16,213 nucleotides of DNA from Saccoglossus kowalevskii (taxonomy: Eukaryota; Hemichordata; Enteropneusta; Harrimaniidae): assembly GCF_000003605.2 (NCBI RefSeq), contig NW_003149766.1, positions 474,274 to 490,486 on the forward strand. The letters are read 5' to 3'. Shown piece after piece: positions 10,601 to 16,073 of the stretch; the first letter of the stretch is position 1, and each line of letters opens with the position of its first letter. The position numbers and the translations under genes were made by a program. Below the pieces are notes generated by a model, which worked only from the letters and a program-made list of their open reading frames with translations, did no database searches and was not told the origin of the DNA.

Positions 10601-13600
10601 TCATATGCTATAGAAACTGATAGTTGTCACAATGACTAATGTTCAATCACCCCAATTGTTCATGATGTTAACATAGTCAATCAGCAGCAAATCCCGAACC
10701 ATATAGAAAAATGGAGTCACCACCGCAATGATAGTCTGGTTTTCCGTGGCTATTGTGTTGTTGACTTACCATGATGATTGCATAAGAATTCTCTCATTTT
10801 CATCGCAATTCGTGAACGTAGTCGTAAATTTTCTTGCATTTTACTGGTTCTGATATCTAAATACCTGTACTGCATGCGCAGACTTTCTTTCACCTGCAAT
10901 CAAGGTAAAAGCTTTATTTCATGCTCACAGAAACCTTGTGTAACATTTGTTGCGTGGGACCCATATTGAACATGGATATGGTCTGTGGCATTATAACTGG
11001 TTGAATGCCACCATTTTTTCCAGTAAAATTTAGTTTTTCTATTTTTAATCAATTGGACATGATTATATGTTGTAAAAAAAAAAATGGAGAAAAATAGAGC
11101 AGGATTTAAATTTGTGAGTGGCAACCCAAATTTAACAAAATGAATAAGCCCTACAATTACTGTACCAAAATTCTTCACTCCTGGTACTACTAGTAGATGA
11201 ACAAAATGGTGGACAGCGCCTCCAAGTGACACAATTTAACAATAATTTATTTTTCAAAAATTTGTTGCAACAATTTGTCAGAAATCAAAAGTAGATGTAC
11301 AAGTTGAGCCTATAACAAAAACTGGTTTTAAGGCTTACAATACTGAAATGATTTTCCATCAGATACAGGTATTCTTGTGATGGCGCCCTCATCAACAATA
11401 TGTGAATTACTTCCTCCAACATAGACAATTTTTGCAATACAATGTTTTAATTTACCAATCTGCATACAAAGGAATACTATTTTCATATTTTATTTTTTAA
11501 AGGAAATTTCTTTTACCTTAGCATGGTCTTTAGGTTGGAATGGAAGTTTGTCTTTACATTCACTTATAAGTTCAATATCTTCTGCCAATACTTCAATTTC
11601 ACCTGTCAGCATCTCCTGTAATTAAAAACAAAACAAAACAAAAATGTATCCCTTTCTGTTCTTTAATAATCCATGAAATATGTTACCATGGAAACAGGGC
11701 AGTCACTCTAATATGCAGAATTCATAAAATTTCTGTCTTCAATTCAATAGAGTTACAAATTAAGTACAAACTATTTTTTATTACACTGATATTCCTGTAC
11801 TTTTATTTTTCCCATCAAGTACATGGATATATGGGATTTTCTATTATAAATATATATCTTTTTTAGTATTTGTCCCTGTAAAATATTGTCAATGTCATGG
11901 GTATTGTAGAGTTTTGTTTACAGTAAAATATATTAAAAGTACTTGAAACATAAAAAGCAAGATGGCCGCTGAGAGCTGATAAGGTTAATGACCTAGTCGT
12001 AAAGAGGAAGTCTGGGCAAGCAACATAATAATCCCAAATGAAAGAGATCTACAAATATAGATGAATGCAATCTACATTTTTTCAAGATGGTGGAGTGCAT
12101 ACATTTAATACTGATAAAAAGTTGAATATCTAAAGAATGAAAAGTATAATAAAACTGTAAATTGCCTTCTCCTATATTTGTGGAGCTCTTCTATCTGAAA
12201 GCGTTATGTTGTTTTACCAGACTTCTCCTTTTACGAATGATTCAAACACGTTTAAAGGAGGACTTTGAAATACCTTGTTTATCTGCTCATTTTGTCTTGG
12301 TTGAACTTTTCCGGTAATTTTAATGACAGACTCTGATCTGATCTTGGACAATACTGATGAGATACAATTCTGAAAAAGATATAGAATTATTAAACTAATC
12401 ATTATCAATACAATATTAATGATACAGTGACAAATAACCGTATGGAACCCTATACAGGGTTGCCATTTAATTGGAGTTTAATTAAACTCAACAATTAAAA
12501 TGCAGCTCAACATAGAATTGTGTTTTAATATAATTGGGGTTTAATTAAATAAATTGCAACAAAATGGTAACAATGTCATACAAATTGCATTACTAACCTT
12601 AAGCAATGCAAAATTTAGTTTAAACGCTACAGTCGTTGCACTGCGTCTTGTTCGATATGGGACCCATATCGGTGTATCAGTGTATGCGCCATGTGGCGAC
12701 TGTAGTGCTTTAAGTTGAATTAAATATTATTTATGGAAATATGTTTACTTAGTGGCTCTACGTATTTGAGCCACTAAGGAATTAACGAATTCACTAAATG
12801 TATTCATATTTTGGATATACATGTAAAGCAAGTAATTCAAGTTCTCACACACACACACACATGTGTATATACTGACAGAGTAATTGCAAAGCCTCCCCTC
12901 ATGTATTTCACATAGAGAAGTCAATAAAAGGCTGAGAATGAATGAACAACTGAAAAATATTGGAATTTGGTCTGAGCAAATTACCGGTATATGTAGATAT
13001 CACCAAATAATATACAGTAAAATACATATTTAATTAATTAATTGTCGCTGAAAAGTCTTTTTGGGTGTTTTGTAATGTAATTTATTTCCACTGATTTTTG
13101 ACAAGTTGACTGTAAAATATAGAAAAAAAAGCTATATTCGCTAGATTTTATTTTCACTGAATTATTCCTTCAGTAAAAATTAATTCCAAGTGAAAATAAA
13201 CTATTTTACAGTCAATGAAGTGTTAAACTACAAGAAAAGAAAAAGTGTACCTATTTTTTTCATTTGAAATGGAGAATGCTCTGATAAATTTCAATAAATA
13301 GTTACTATACAAGTCTAAATCTAGCGGCCTTTTTGTAATTGCAAAATAGAGAAAATATCTAGACTGCATGTAAATTAAGGCAACAATGTATCAATTCAGT
13401 ATTTGTTCAGAAACATTAATTTATTGATTGCATGTAGTCAGTTTTCAATCATACTCTAAATACTTTAATTTGTTATAAATAATGCGTTAACTTAAATGCA
13501 TAGATAAATCATGTATGTGTTACCTAGGCAACTAATGCTGAAAATTGGGTTCTGGGTTTATACATGAAATCTCAGAATACTGATAGAGTAATACAAGTAG

Positions 13601-14239
13601 ATACACAGAAATATGATATTGTGATGCAAGAGATATTTAATAAATTATTAGTAATTAAAGGATAATTGATAGAATTAACTCATGGATATTATTATAAATA
13701 TTCTCGAACAGCTTGAACCTAGAATCCTGCAATCTTACAAGATATTTCAAAATTGCAAATAGGGATCAAATGATCACAATTCCGAATTTAGAGTGATTCT
13801 TGCATAGTGTCTGTCAAGAATTATTGATTAACACATGGCCTTCTGTTGTGAGTTTTTCTGTTTTTCTATTTGCAGAGGGTTTTAGCAGATTATGTGTTAA
13901 CCAAGTGACAAGAAAACACATGCCAATTCAAGCGGTGCTGAGTGACCATACCTGTGTATTTGCTGCAACGATTTGTGTTATACCGTAAGCATCCTTCAAC
14001 GTCAGCATAAAATCAAATCTTTTGTATTGCACCCATCCATATAACGTTACTGGTTCTCCAATGTGTGAGGCTCTCAACTCTCCGCAGGTATGGCTACGTT
14101 GACAGAAACTGTTACAAGCTGCATTAAAGAAGATATTGCTCATTTGCAGTGAAGAAAATTGACTAAATGGAACACATGTTTTATTAAGGTCTTCCACAGG
14201 CCAATATATATCATTAACCCAACTATTGTTAAGATCCAT
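1446..14239 (-). CDS. DARS2: Mitochondrial aspartyl-tRNA synthetase, 15 coding exons (whole gene span)
   Basis: This enzyme charges mitochondrial tRNA-Asp with aspartate using ATP in the mitochondrial matrix. The spliced model (exons listed separately) gives 639 residues, against 645 for the human protein. Visible landmarks are an N-terminal OB-fold anticodon-binding domain (about 50-160), motif 1 with invariant Pro210 (VEVETPT), the flipping loop PQSPQQ (237-242), motif 2 (Arg263, Glu265 in CYRDEG), RQPEFTQ (271-277), [10 protein letters not shown] (325-334), a bacterial-type inserted domain (about 338-462), HHPFTAPH (502-509), GGSIRIH (539-545) and motif 3 GFDR (585-588). The [10 protein letters not shown] block, inserted domain and GGSIRIH place it with bacterial/mitochondrial AspRS rather than cytosolic DARS1. 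All 14 introns are GT-AG and all phases agree. Only the first 50 residues are doubtful: they do not look like a mitochondrial presequence, so a spliced upstream exon may exist. Confidence 0.95.
1795..2290. repeat. Degenerate direct duplication in DARS2 intron 14
   Basis: Two stretches inside intron 14 (1613-2409) are recognisably alike. One is around 1818-1910 (TCAATAAG, CAACATCTGAAT, TTTAGGGAGAGATACAT, AATCAACCA). The other is around 2075-2195 (TCAATAAG, CAGCATCAGAAT, TTTAGGGGGAGATACAT, AACCAACCA). The offset is 257-283 bp because of indels. The rest of the intron shows no coding signal. Outer limits are approximate. Confidence 0.45.
2410..2485 (-). CDS. DARS2: DARS2 exon 14
   Basis: The exon encodes residues 560-584 plus the first base of Gly585. 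Acceptor tgctag|GAGG and donor ATAG|gtatga flank it. It carries [11 protein letters not shown], the strand leading into motif 3 (family form: GxPPHGGxAxGLDR). Motif 3 is split by intron 14 immediately before FDR. Confidence 0.93.
2898..3257. mobile_element. MITE-like element with 21-bp terminal inverted repeats, in intron 13
   Basis: The ends are perfect 21-bp inverted repeats: TATAAGATTAGGGTATGCAA plus A at 2898-2918, and the reverse complement at 3237-3257. The element is about 360 bp and has no open frame of note. If the outermost TA on each side is a target duplication, the pattern fits a non-autonomous Tc1/mariner-like element. A diverged, one-ended relative lies at 5217. It sits in intron 13 (2486-3294), 37 bp past the exon 13 donor. 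The intron also has a T12-like run near 2790, which is not a splice signal. Confidence 0.7.
3295..3405 (-). CDS. DARS2: DARS2 exon 13
   Basis: The exon encodes residues 523-559, phase 0 at both ends, with acceptor gttaatag|GTACG and donor CTTAAG|gtactt. It contains [20 protein letters not shown], the catalytic-core strand pair that precedes motif 3. The family form is NGxEIGGGSIRIH. Here the first glycine of GGGS is alanine (Ala538, GCT), while the serine and arginine are intact. Confidence 0.94.
3406..4077 (-). other. Intron 12 with scattered repeat fragments
   Basis: No coding signal was found. The phrase ATACCAAGTTTGA occurs twice (3554-3566 and 3811-3823), in the style of the dispersed repeat better preserved at 4665 and 9985, so parts of this intron are probably decayed copies of that family. 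Confidence 0.4.
4078..4256 (-). CDS. DARS2: DARS2 exon 12
   Basis: The first two bases complete Gly463, then the exon encodes 464-522 with donor GACAAG|gttagt. It contains [14 protein letters not shown] and [15 protein letters not shown], both hallmarks of bacterial/mitochondrial AspRS where the inserted domain returns to the catalytic core. The acceptor cttttcag|GTGTT and the length agree with the human alignment. Confidence 0.95.
4665..4866. repeat. Dispersed 'AAGATGACCACCAG' repeat copy in intron 11
   Basis: CACCAGTCAGCCATTTTGG, ATGTATGAGTGAAGTTTGAA and AGTCCAAGCATAACTGAGAT occur in the same order as CATCAGTCAGCCATTTT and GTCAAAGCATGTCAGAGAT in intron 4 (9985-10205). This is a diverged interspersed family without visible coding capacity. 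Boundaries are approximate. Intron 11 (4257-5059) holds nothing else I can name. Confidence 0.5.
5060..5114 (-). CDS. DARS2: DARS2 exon 11 (55 nt)
   Basis: The exon encodes residues 445-462 plus the first base of Gly463, with acceptor ttctatag|TGTC and donor CAAGG|gtgagt. It reads [18 protein letters not shown], equivalent to the family's LLGKLR...DLLETRG helix at the end of the inserted domain. It is short, but phase and homology are unambiguous. Confidence 0.92.
5217..5450 (-). mobile_element. Diverged, one-ended relative of the 2898-3257 MITE, in intron 10
   Basis: It begins with the same terminal sequence TATAAGATTAGGGTATGCAA (5217-5236). Further in it shares AAACAGAAATGAACAAGATT (around 5330) with the reverse complement of the first element (around 3078-3101). 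No matching right end was found, so the copy is truncated or decayed. Direction is given only relative to the first element. The right limit is approximate. Confidence 0.55.
5737..5938. mobile_element. Fold-back MITE, about 202 bp, in intron 10
   Basis: The left end TACTGTAAAATGACTAATTT and the reverse complement of the right end, TACTGTAAAAGGATTAATTA, form long imperfect terminal inverted repeats. Similarity extends inward through CACTGGGTTTTAATTT. A second stem lies inside (CACTGGGTTTT near 5864 against AAAACCCAGTG near 5906). The outer TA dinucleotides could be a TA target duplication. No coding capacity. A smaller relative lies at 13106-13215. Intron 10 is 5115-6281. Confidence 0.7.
6282..6497 (-). 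CDS. DARS2: DARS2 exon 10
   Basis: The exon encodes residues 373-444, phase 0 at both ends, with acceptor tttttttag|ACACAT and donor TCAACA|gtaagt. It is the centre of the bacterial-type inserted domain: [12 protein letters not shown], then a [11 protein letters not shown] segment equivalent to the human WNSPVANFI region, then [11 protein letters not shown]. This domain is the least conserved part of the family, and the match here is moderate but collinear. Confidence 0.93.
6498..6909 (-). other. Intron 9, no feature seen
   Basis: This is a 412-bp AT-rich intron. The donor region reads CAT|GTAGGTATC, with a second GT four bases further on (see findings). No repeats or coding signal were recognised. 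Confidence 0.5.
6910..7014 (-). CDS. DARS2: DARS2 exon 9
   Basis: The exon encodes residues 338-372, with acceptor tctttccag|CTTCAT and donor CCTCAT|gtaggt. It reads LHDVSDIF...[17 protein letters not shown], matching the start of the inserted domain in DARS2. I chose the donor after CAT because it joins exon 10 in phase 0. The alternative GTAG|gtatca, four bases downstream, runs into a TAG within five codons of exon 10. Confidence 0.93.
7041..7168. repeat. Imperfect palindrome (about 58-bp arms) in intron 8
   Basis: The left arm, 7041-7098, begins GGTTATTACGAAGATGCCG. The reverse complement of the right arm, 7112-7168, begins GGTTATTACGAGGATACCG. The arms agree at roughly 70 percent, with about 13 nt between them. 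A single-arm copy occurs at 8937-8994, so the arm is an interspersed unit. The outer left end lies 27 bp from the exon 9 acceptor. Confidence 0.65.
7472..7530. repeat. Inverted repeat hairpin in intron 8
   Basis: ACACTTTGCAC (7472-7482) faces GTGCAAAGTGT (7520-7530) as a perfect 11-bp stem. Extension inward gives 17 of 20 matches (to CAATG / CATTA). The rest of intron 8 (7015-8067) shows no coding signal. Confidence 0.6.
8068..8106 (-). CDS. DARS2: DARS2 exon 8 (39-nt exon)
   Basis: Thirteen codons, residues 325-337: [13 protein letters not shown]. Acceptor cattattcag|TATGG and donor ATGAAG|gtcagt flank it. YG(T/S)DKPDxR is a signature of bacterial and mitochondrial AspRS, so this very short exon is certain despite its size. 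Confidence 0.95.
8336..8476 (-). CDS. DARS2: DARS2 exon 7
   Basis: The exon encodes residues 278-324, phase 0, with acceptor ttttttcag|GTGGAC and donor GCCAAG|gtaacc. VDLEMSFVN continues directly from the motif 2 block (family: PEFTQIDIEMSF), and [13 protein letters not shown] leads into the YGTDKPD block of exon 8. Confidence 0.95.
8516..8800 (-). repeat. Five tandem 57-bp copies of the exon 6 end plus its 5' splice site
   Basis: The period is exactly 57 bp (AGCAATGT recurs at 8516, 8573, 8630, 8687 and 8744 on the + strand). Read on the coding strand, each unit holds 28 nt equivalent to the end of exon 6 ([10 protein letters not shown]) followed by 29 nt of intron start. The copy at 8744-8800 contains the true exon 6 end. 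The other four lie in intron 6. Each copy keeps CAG|GTGAGT, with donor boundaries at 8771, 8714, 8657, 8600 and 8543. The frame is open through all five because 57 is a multiple of three. Confidence 0.95.
8771..8875 (-). CDS. DARS2: DARS2 exon 6 (motif 2)
   Basis: The exon encodes residues 243-277, phase 0, with acceptor gtatttcag|TTTAAA. It holds [15 protein letters not shown] and motif 2, ARCYRDEG...PDRQPEFTQ. Arg263 and Glu265 correspond to the fRxE residues that bind ATP. The end is placed at the first of five tandem donors (8771), since only that choice joins PEFTQ directly to VDLEMSF as in the family. Later donors would add multiples of 19 residues. Confidence 0.95.
8937..8994 (+). repeat. 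Single-arm copy of the 7041-7168 palindrome unit, in intron 5
   Basis: GGTTATTACGAGAATATCTC continues through AAAGTATGCAC and ACAGTACAGCTGAAGTAT to GACC, collinear with the arm at 7041-7098. It shows that the arm is an interspersed element. A shorter echo (GAGCTGAAGTATCACGAG) lies near 9346. Confidence 0.6.
9086..9295. repeat. 41-bp minisatellite, five copies, in intron 5
   Basis: The units start at 9086 (46 bp), 9132, 9173, 9214 and 9255. The consensus runs from CTGAATCACACCTCAAATGA through the CAAAGGTCTGGGCAAGCC segment. Copies are diverged. A possible stray copy, AAGTCTGGGCAAGC, lies near 12006 in intron 2. No coding signal. Intron 5 is 8876-9630. Confidence 0.85.
9631..9749 (-). CDS. DARS2: DARS2 exon 5 (motif 1 and flipping loop)
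   Basis: The first two bases complete Gly203, then residues 204-242. Acceptor ttctctcag|GTTTTG and donor CAACAG|gtaatt flank it. [15 protein letters not shown] carries motif 1 with invariant Pro210. [21 protein letters not shown] includes the AspRS flipping loop that closes over aspartate. It joins exon 6 as PQSPQQ-FKQLLM, as in the family. Confidence 0.96.
9985..10205. repeat. Dispersed 'AAAATGGCCATCAG' repeat in intron 4
   Basis: AAAATGGCCATCAGT, GTCAAAGCATGTCAGAGAT, ACAAAATAGCCATCAGTCAG and ACAAAATGGCGTGCATCAAG follow one another in a roughly 100-bp rhythm. A diverged relative is at 4665-4866. The family looks like an untranslated interspersed repeat. The remainder of intron 4 (9750-10769) holds no identified feature. 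Confidence 0.5.
10770..10893 (-). CDS. DARS2: DARS2 exon 4
   Basis: The exon encodes residues 162-202 plus the first base of Gly203. Acceptor attgcag|GTGAAA and donor CATCATG|gtaagt flank it. It reads [20 protein letters not shown] then [14 protein letters not shown], the linker and motif 1 helix of class II AspRS (family: LRxxYRYLDLR...MRxFL). The match to human DARS2 is nearly residue for residue. Confidence 0.96.
10894..11516 (-). other. Intron 3, no feature seen
   Basis: This AT-rich intron contains an A-run near 11072. The open frame on the minus strand at 10900-11232 is not flanked by splice signals in phase and resembles nothing I know. Confidence 0.5.
11517..11615 (-). CDS. DARS2: DARS2 exon 3
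   Basis: The exon encodes residues 129-161, phase 0, with acceptor taattacag|GAGATG and donor GCTAAG|gtaaaa. [20 protein letters not shown]...LPFQ is the last strand of the OB fold and the hinge (family: TGEIEV...LLNxCxxLPF). Confidence 0.95.
11616..12273 (-). other. Intron 2, no gene; possible stray minisatellite unit
   Basis: AT-rich sequence. AAGTCTGGGCAAGCAACATA near 12008 resembles the 41-bp unit of intron 5, and AAGATGGCCGCTGAG near 11961 resembles the dispersed ATGGCC repeat. No coding signal was seen. Confidence 0.4.
12274..12369 (-). CDS. DARS2: DARS2 exon 2
   Basis: The exon encodes residues 97-128, phase 0, with acceptor tctttttcag|AATTG and donor AACAAG|gtattt. [19 protein letters not shown] is the OB-fold strand (family: ESVVxVxGxVxxRPxxxxN). 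Sequence identity to human is low here, but position, length and phase fit between exons 1 and 3. Confidence 0.92.
12459..12571. repeat. Fold-back repeat with a 16-bp perfect palindrome, in intron 1
   Basis: GTTGCCATTT (12459-12468) pairs imperfectly with AAAATGGTAAC (12561-12571), and TTTAATTAAA occurs in both halves. Inside the left half GAGTTTAATTAAACTC (12474-12489) is a perfect 16-nt palindrome. No coding capacity. Probably a decayed fold-back transposon. Confidence 0.5.
12611..12720. repeat. Imperfect palindrome, GC-richer than its surroundings, in intron 1
   Basis: At its centre CGATATGGG-A-CCCATATCG (12653-12671) is a perfect 9-bp stem around one base. Outside it CTACAGTCG (12627-12635) pairs with CGACTGTAG (12697-12705), and TTTAAAC faces GCTTTAAG. 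The structure could fold into a cruciform of about 100 nt. Confidence 0.6.
12748..12778. repeat. Perfect 11-bp stem-loop in intron 1
   Basis: CTTAGTGGCTC (12748-12758) and GAGCCACTAAG (12768-12778) are exact reverse complements around a 9-nt loop, TACGTATTT. It directly follows the palindrome at 12611-12720. Confidence 0.7.
12846..12861. repeat. (CA)8 microsatellite
   Basis: Sixteen bases of alternating CA in intron 1, followed by ATGTGTATAT. Confidence 0.9.
13106..13215. mobile_element. Short fold-back MITE (110 bp) in intron 1
   Basis: Perfect 14-bp terminal inverted repeats, TTGACTGTAAAATA (13106-13119) and TATTTTACAGTCAA (13202-13215). An inner perfect 12-bp pair, TTTATTTTCACT (13147-13158) and AGTGAAAATAAA (13189-13200), makes nearly the whole element self-complementary. 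The CTGTAAAA ends and the TTCGCT and GAATTATTCC words link it to the element at 5737-5938. Intron 1 spans 12370-13951, and I see no coding signal in the rest of it. Confidence 0.7.
13952..14239 (-). CDS. DARS2: DARS2 exon 1 (first coding exon found; start uncertain)
   Basis: The exon encodes residues 1-96, ending [11 protein letters not shown] at donor ACACAG|gtatgg. From residue 51 the OB fold is clear ([24 protein letters not shown]). The ATG at 14239-14237 follows an in-frame TGA (14263-14261) and has a good context (G at -3, G at +4). The first 32 residues ([20 protein letters not shown]...) are acidic and do not look like a mitochondrial presequence. Met33 begins a more presequence-like stretch but has a poor context. 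Two acceptor-like sites inside the exon (...ttccatttag|TC and ...ctttaatgcag|CT) would allow a separate presequence exon upstream. Confidence 0.85.
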
Positions 14240-15533
14240 AGCAAACTCAAGTGCATGGAATCATTATTTCCAGTTGGGCACAGGTTCAAATTCCATTCAC
14301 TGAAACAACACATGCATTGTAAATCTCACAAAACACAATGTAGCGACTATATCTTTTGAATTTACTCTAATCTATCATTACCGGTACTCATACTATCGAC
14401 ATTTTAAAGAATATAATTAAAAAAACAACTTCAACAAATTTTTCAGAAATTTATAGGATTTCATTGAAATTCCACCCAGGAGCAAATATTACATATTACT
14501 GTCATAAGGATGTTTTAAATAAGTGAAATAAAATGAATCCTAGATTTTCGGTTGTGAATAGAAATAAAAAAGTGATTATTTAAATGGAAATTAACAGTAT
14601 ATGGTCTTTATTTATTTCAGAATGCTAAGTTTGGATATCATGATGGTTTAAAAATGGCTTATGGTTGAAGCATTTTTTCATATGCAAATAAAAGACCCTG
14701 TTTGACAGTTTAAATGTGGAAAAGGTGGATATGGTAAGTTATAATATGTATGAATCTGTGAGTTGGAAGAATATCACTATTACGTGTTCAAGCCCTGATA
14801 AATATATTCAAGTCTCTGATCATCACATGTCAGTTGAAAAAATTGTACACCTCAACTTTTTTATGTATTTTTTGTATTAATGTTTTATAAAAATTGAAAC
14901 AAAAAATCACTTTTCAAGAAAAATCAAAACCCAATTTGAATGAGCATGAATGTTTTTTTAGATAAAATATTAATAAACATTTTACTACCAGGAGTATTAA
15001 TTTCATTTTTGAAAATAACTACCGGTATCATTATTGAATGCATTGTACATGTACATAAATGAATTAAATCATTCAAGCCAATGATCAATAAATTAACCTG
15101 CAAAGATTAACTGGTGAGGGACATTACCAAATGACTTTCAACTTGAATATATATTTAAATGACAGTAAATGTTTTAGAAATACTTTATAAATCTACATAA
15201 AAAAACATTCATGACTTTGTGAAATTCACTGTATATATATTTATCTTTAATTACTATTTATTTATTATTTTTATTCTTCTACTGAGAATTTTATGAAAGC
15301 ATAAAAATTATAAAAGATTGTTGCGCTTTCTTAAATCCAAAGAAGATGCTTCCATTGGTATGGAAGCAATAGAGATAAAACTAGCTGTGATTGGTTGAGT
15401 TGTTTTCTATTGTCATTTGAAATTTATAAAACATTTATCAATATTTTATATATAACAATGCCTTCATGAAATTCACAGTAGTCTAAACTTATTTTTTTTC
15501 AAATTTATCATTATTTATATGTTTCAATAGCAG
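14240..15533. other. DARS2 upstream region, no established gene
   Basis: AT-rich sequence with no clear TATA box or GC island next to exon 1. It contains a candidate + strand exon (14621-14733) and a perfect 8-bp hairpin, GCTTCCAT-tggt-ATGGAAGC (15348-15367). An inverted CCAAT motif (ATTGG) lies near 15391. A 5' UTR exon or a presequence exon of DARS2 may be hidden here, but I could not identify one. Confidence 0.4.
14621..14733 (+). other. Candidate + strand exon with consensus splice sites
   Basis: A good acceptor (tttatttatttcag|AATG) and a near-perfect donor (GGATATG|gtaagtt) bound 113 nt. All three frames contain a stop. It would have to be an untranslated exon, a first-ATG exon, or a last exon ending at TGA (14669-14671), with AATAAA at 14685-14690. 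It lies head-to-head with DARS2. This is splice-site evidence only, with no homology. Confidence 0.2.
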
Positions 15534-15844
15534 TTGAATATAACCAGCCAATCAATGAGCGCACAATATGCAATGTCATTTCTTCATACATGTAGATGTC
15601 TTAGGTACCAAACAGGAAGACAAAATTTATTTAATAATATTATTCCAGAAGAATTAAAAAGTGATATCCAGATAAGACGAGTTAGTGAATACTTACACAA
15701 AATATTTAAAATCAGATGATAATAATAATAATAACTGACATTTTACTTTAGTTTTATATGCATTGTATTTTATTACTAACATTTTATTGCTGTCAACCAA
15801 TGGAAATTATATCTAAGGATGCAATAAATTTATTATTATTATTT
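15534..15844 (+). mobile_element. Probable 3' end of a second LINE (ORF2 tail plus 3' UTR)
   Basis: An open frame from 15534 ends at TGA (15717-15719). Its last part, LFNNIIPEELKSDIQIRRVSEYLHKIF, follows the pattern common at the C-terminus of many LINE ORF2 proteins (WNxLPxxIKxxxSLxxFKxxLKxxF). It is followed by (TAA)5-like sequence at 15720-15734, then an AATAAA (15823-15828) that runs straight into (TTA)n at 15829-15844. That microsatellite tail is typical of CR1/L2-like elements. TTGAATAT at the left end and TTGAAAAT after the tail could be an imperfect target duplication. The copy is 5'-truncated. The alternative is the last exon of a small + strand gene. Confidence 0.5.
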
Positions 15845-15908
15845 GAAAATGTTCCAATGGTTTTTTTCCCTATTGCCGAATATAAACTTCTTGTTTCAGT
15901 TGGAATTG

Positions 15909-16073
15909 TTAAAGCTGGGGTGTTGTCACCTGCGCGTGAAGCAAATGTCCATAGCGTGTCATTGTTTACAAACAAGCTTCTGCCCGTGAGCCTTTGCGTT
16001 TTTATAATGTGTTGTTATCGTCGCTTGGGACTCAATTCCCGCGCGTGCGCAGGTGACGACCCTCCCGCTTTAA
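15909..16073. repeat. 30-bp diverged inverted repeat flanking a GC-richer island
   Basis: The left arm 15909-15938 (TTAAAGCTGGGGTGTTGTCA...) and the reverse complement of the right arm 16044-16073 (TTAAAGCGGGAGGGTCGTCA...) agree at 24 of 30 positions. They share an exact GTCACCTGCGC. About 105 bp separates them. The region is richer in G, C and CpG than the rest of the window. It could be a duplicated promoter element or the ends of a small transposon. Confidence 0.6.
16040..16051. promoter_or_regulatory. Perfect NRF-1 consensus site
   Basis: The reverse complement reads TGCGCACGCGCG, an exact match to the NRF-1 consensus YGCGCAYGCGCR. NRF-1 activates many nuclear genes for mitochondrial proteins in animals, often from CpG-rich, sometimes bidirectional promoters. 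The site is about 1.8 kb upstream of the DARS2 start codon found here. It would serve DARS2 only if an upstream exon exists, or it may serve a + strand gene beyond the window. Confidence 0.45.

Noticed and set aside
10900-11232. 110-codon minus strand frame in intron 3
   Set aside because: Low complexity, no recognisable domain, no in-phase splice link to DARS2 exons 3 and 4, which join each other perfectly without it.
12340-12375. CTGATGAG...TGAAA on the + strand, resembling hammerhead ribozyme core boxes
   Set aside because: The bases between the boxes do not form stem II, no flanking stems exist, and the segment lies over DARS2 exon 2, whose coding explains it.
16018-16060. GGGACTCAATTCCCGCG, resembling a tRNA T-arm or SINE B box
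   Set aside because: The stem pairs poorly and no plausible A box lies 30-60 bp upstream, so neither a tRNA gene nor a tRNA-derived SINE can be supported.
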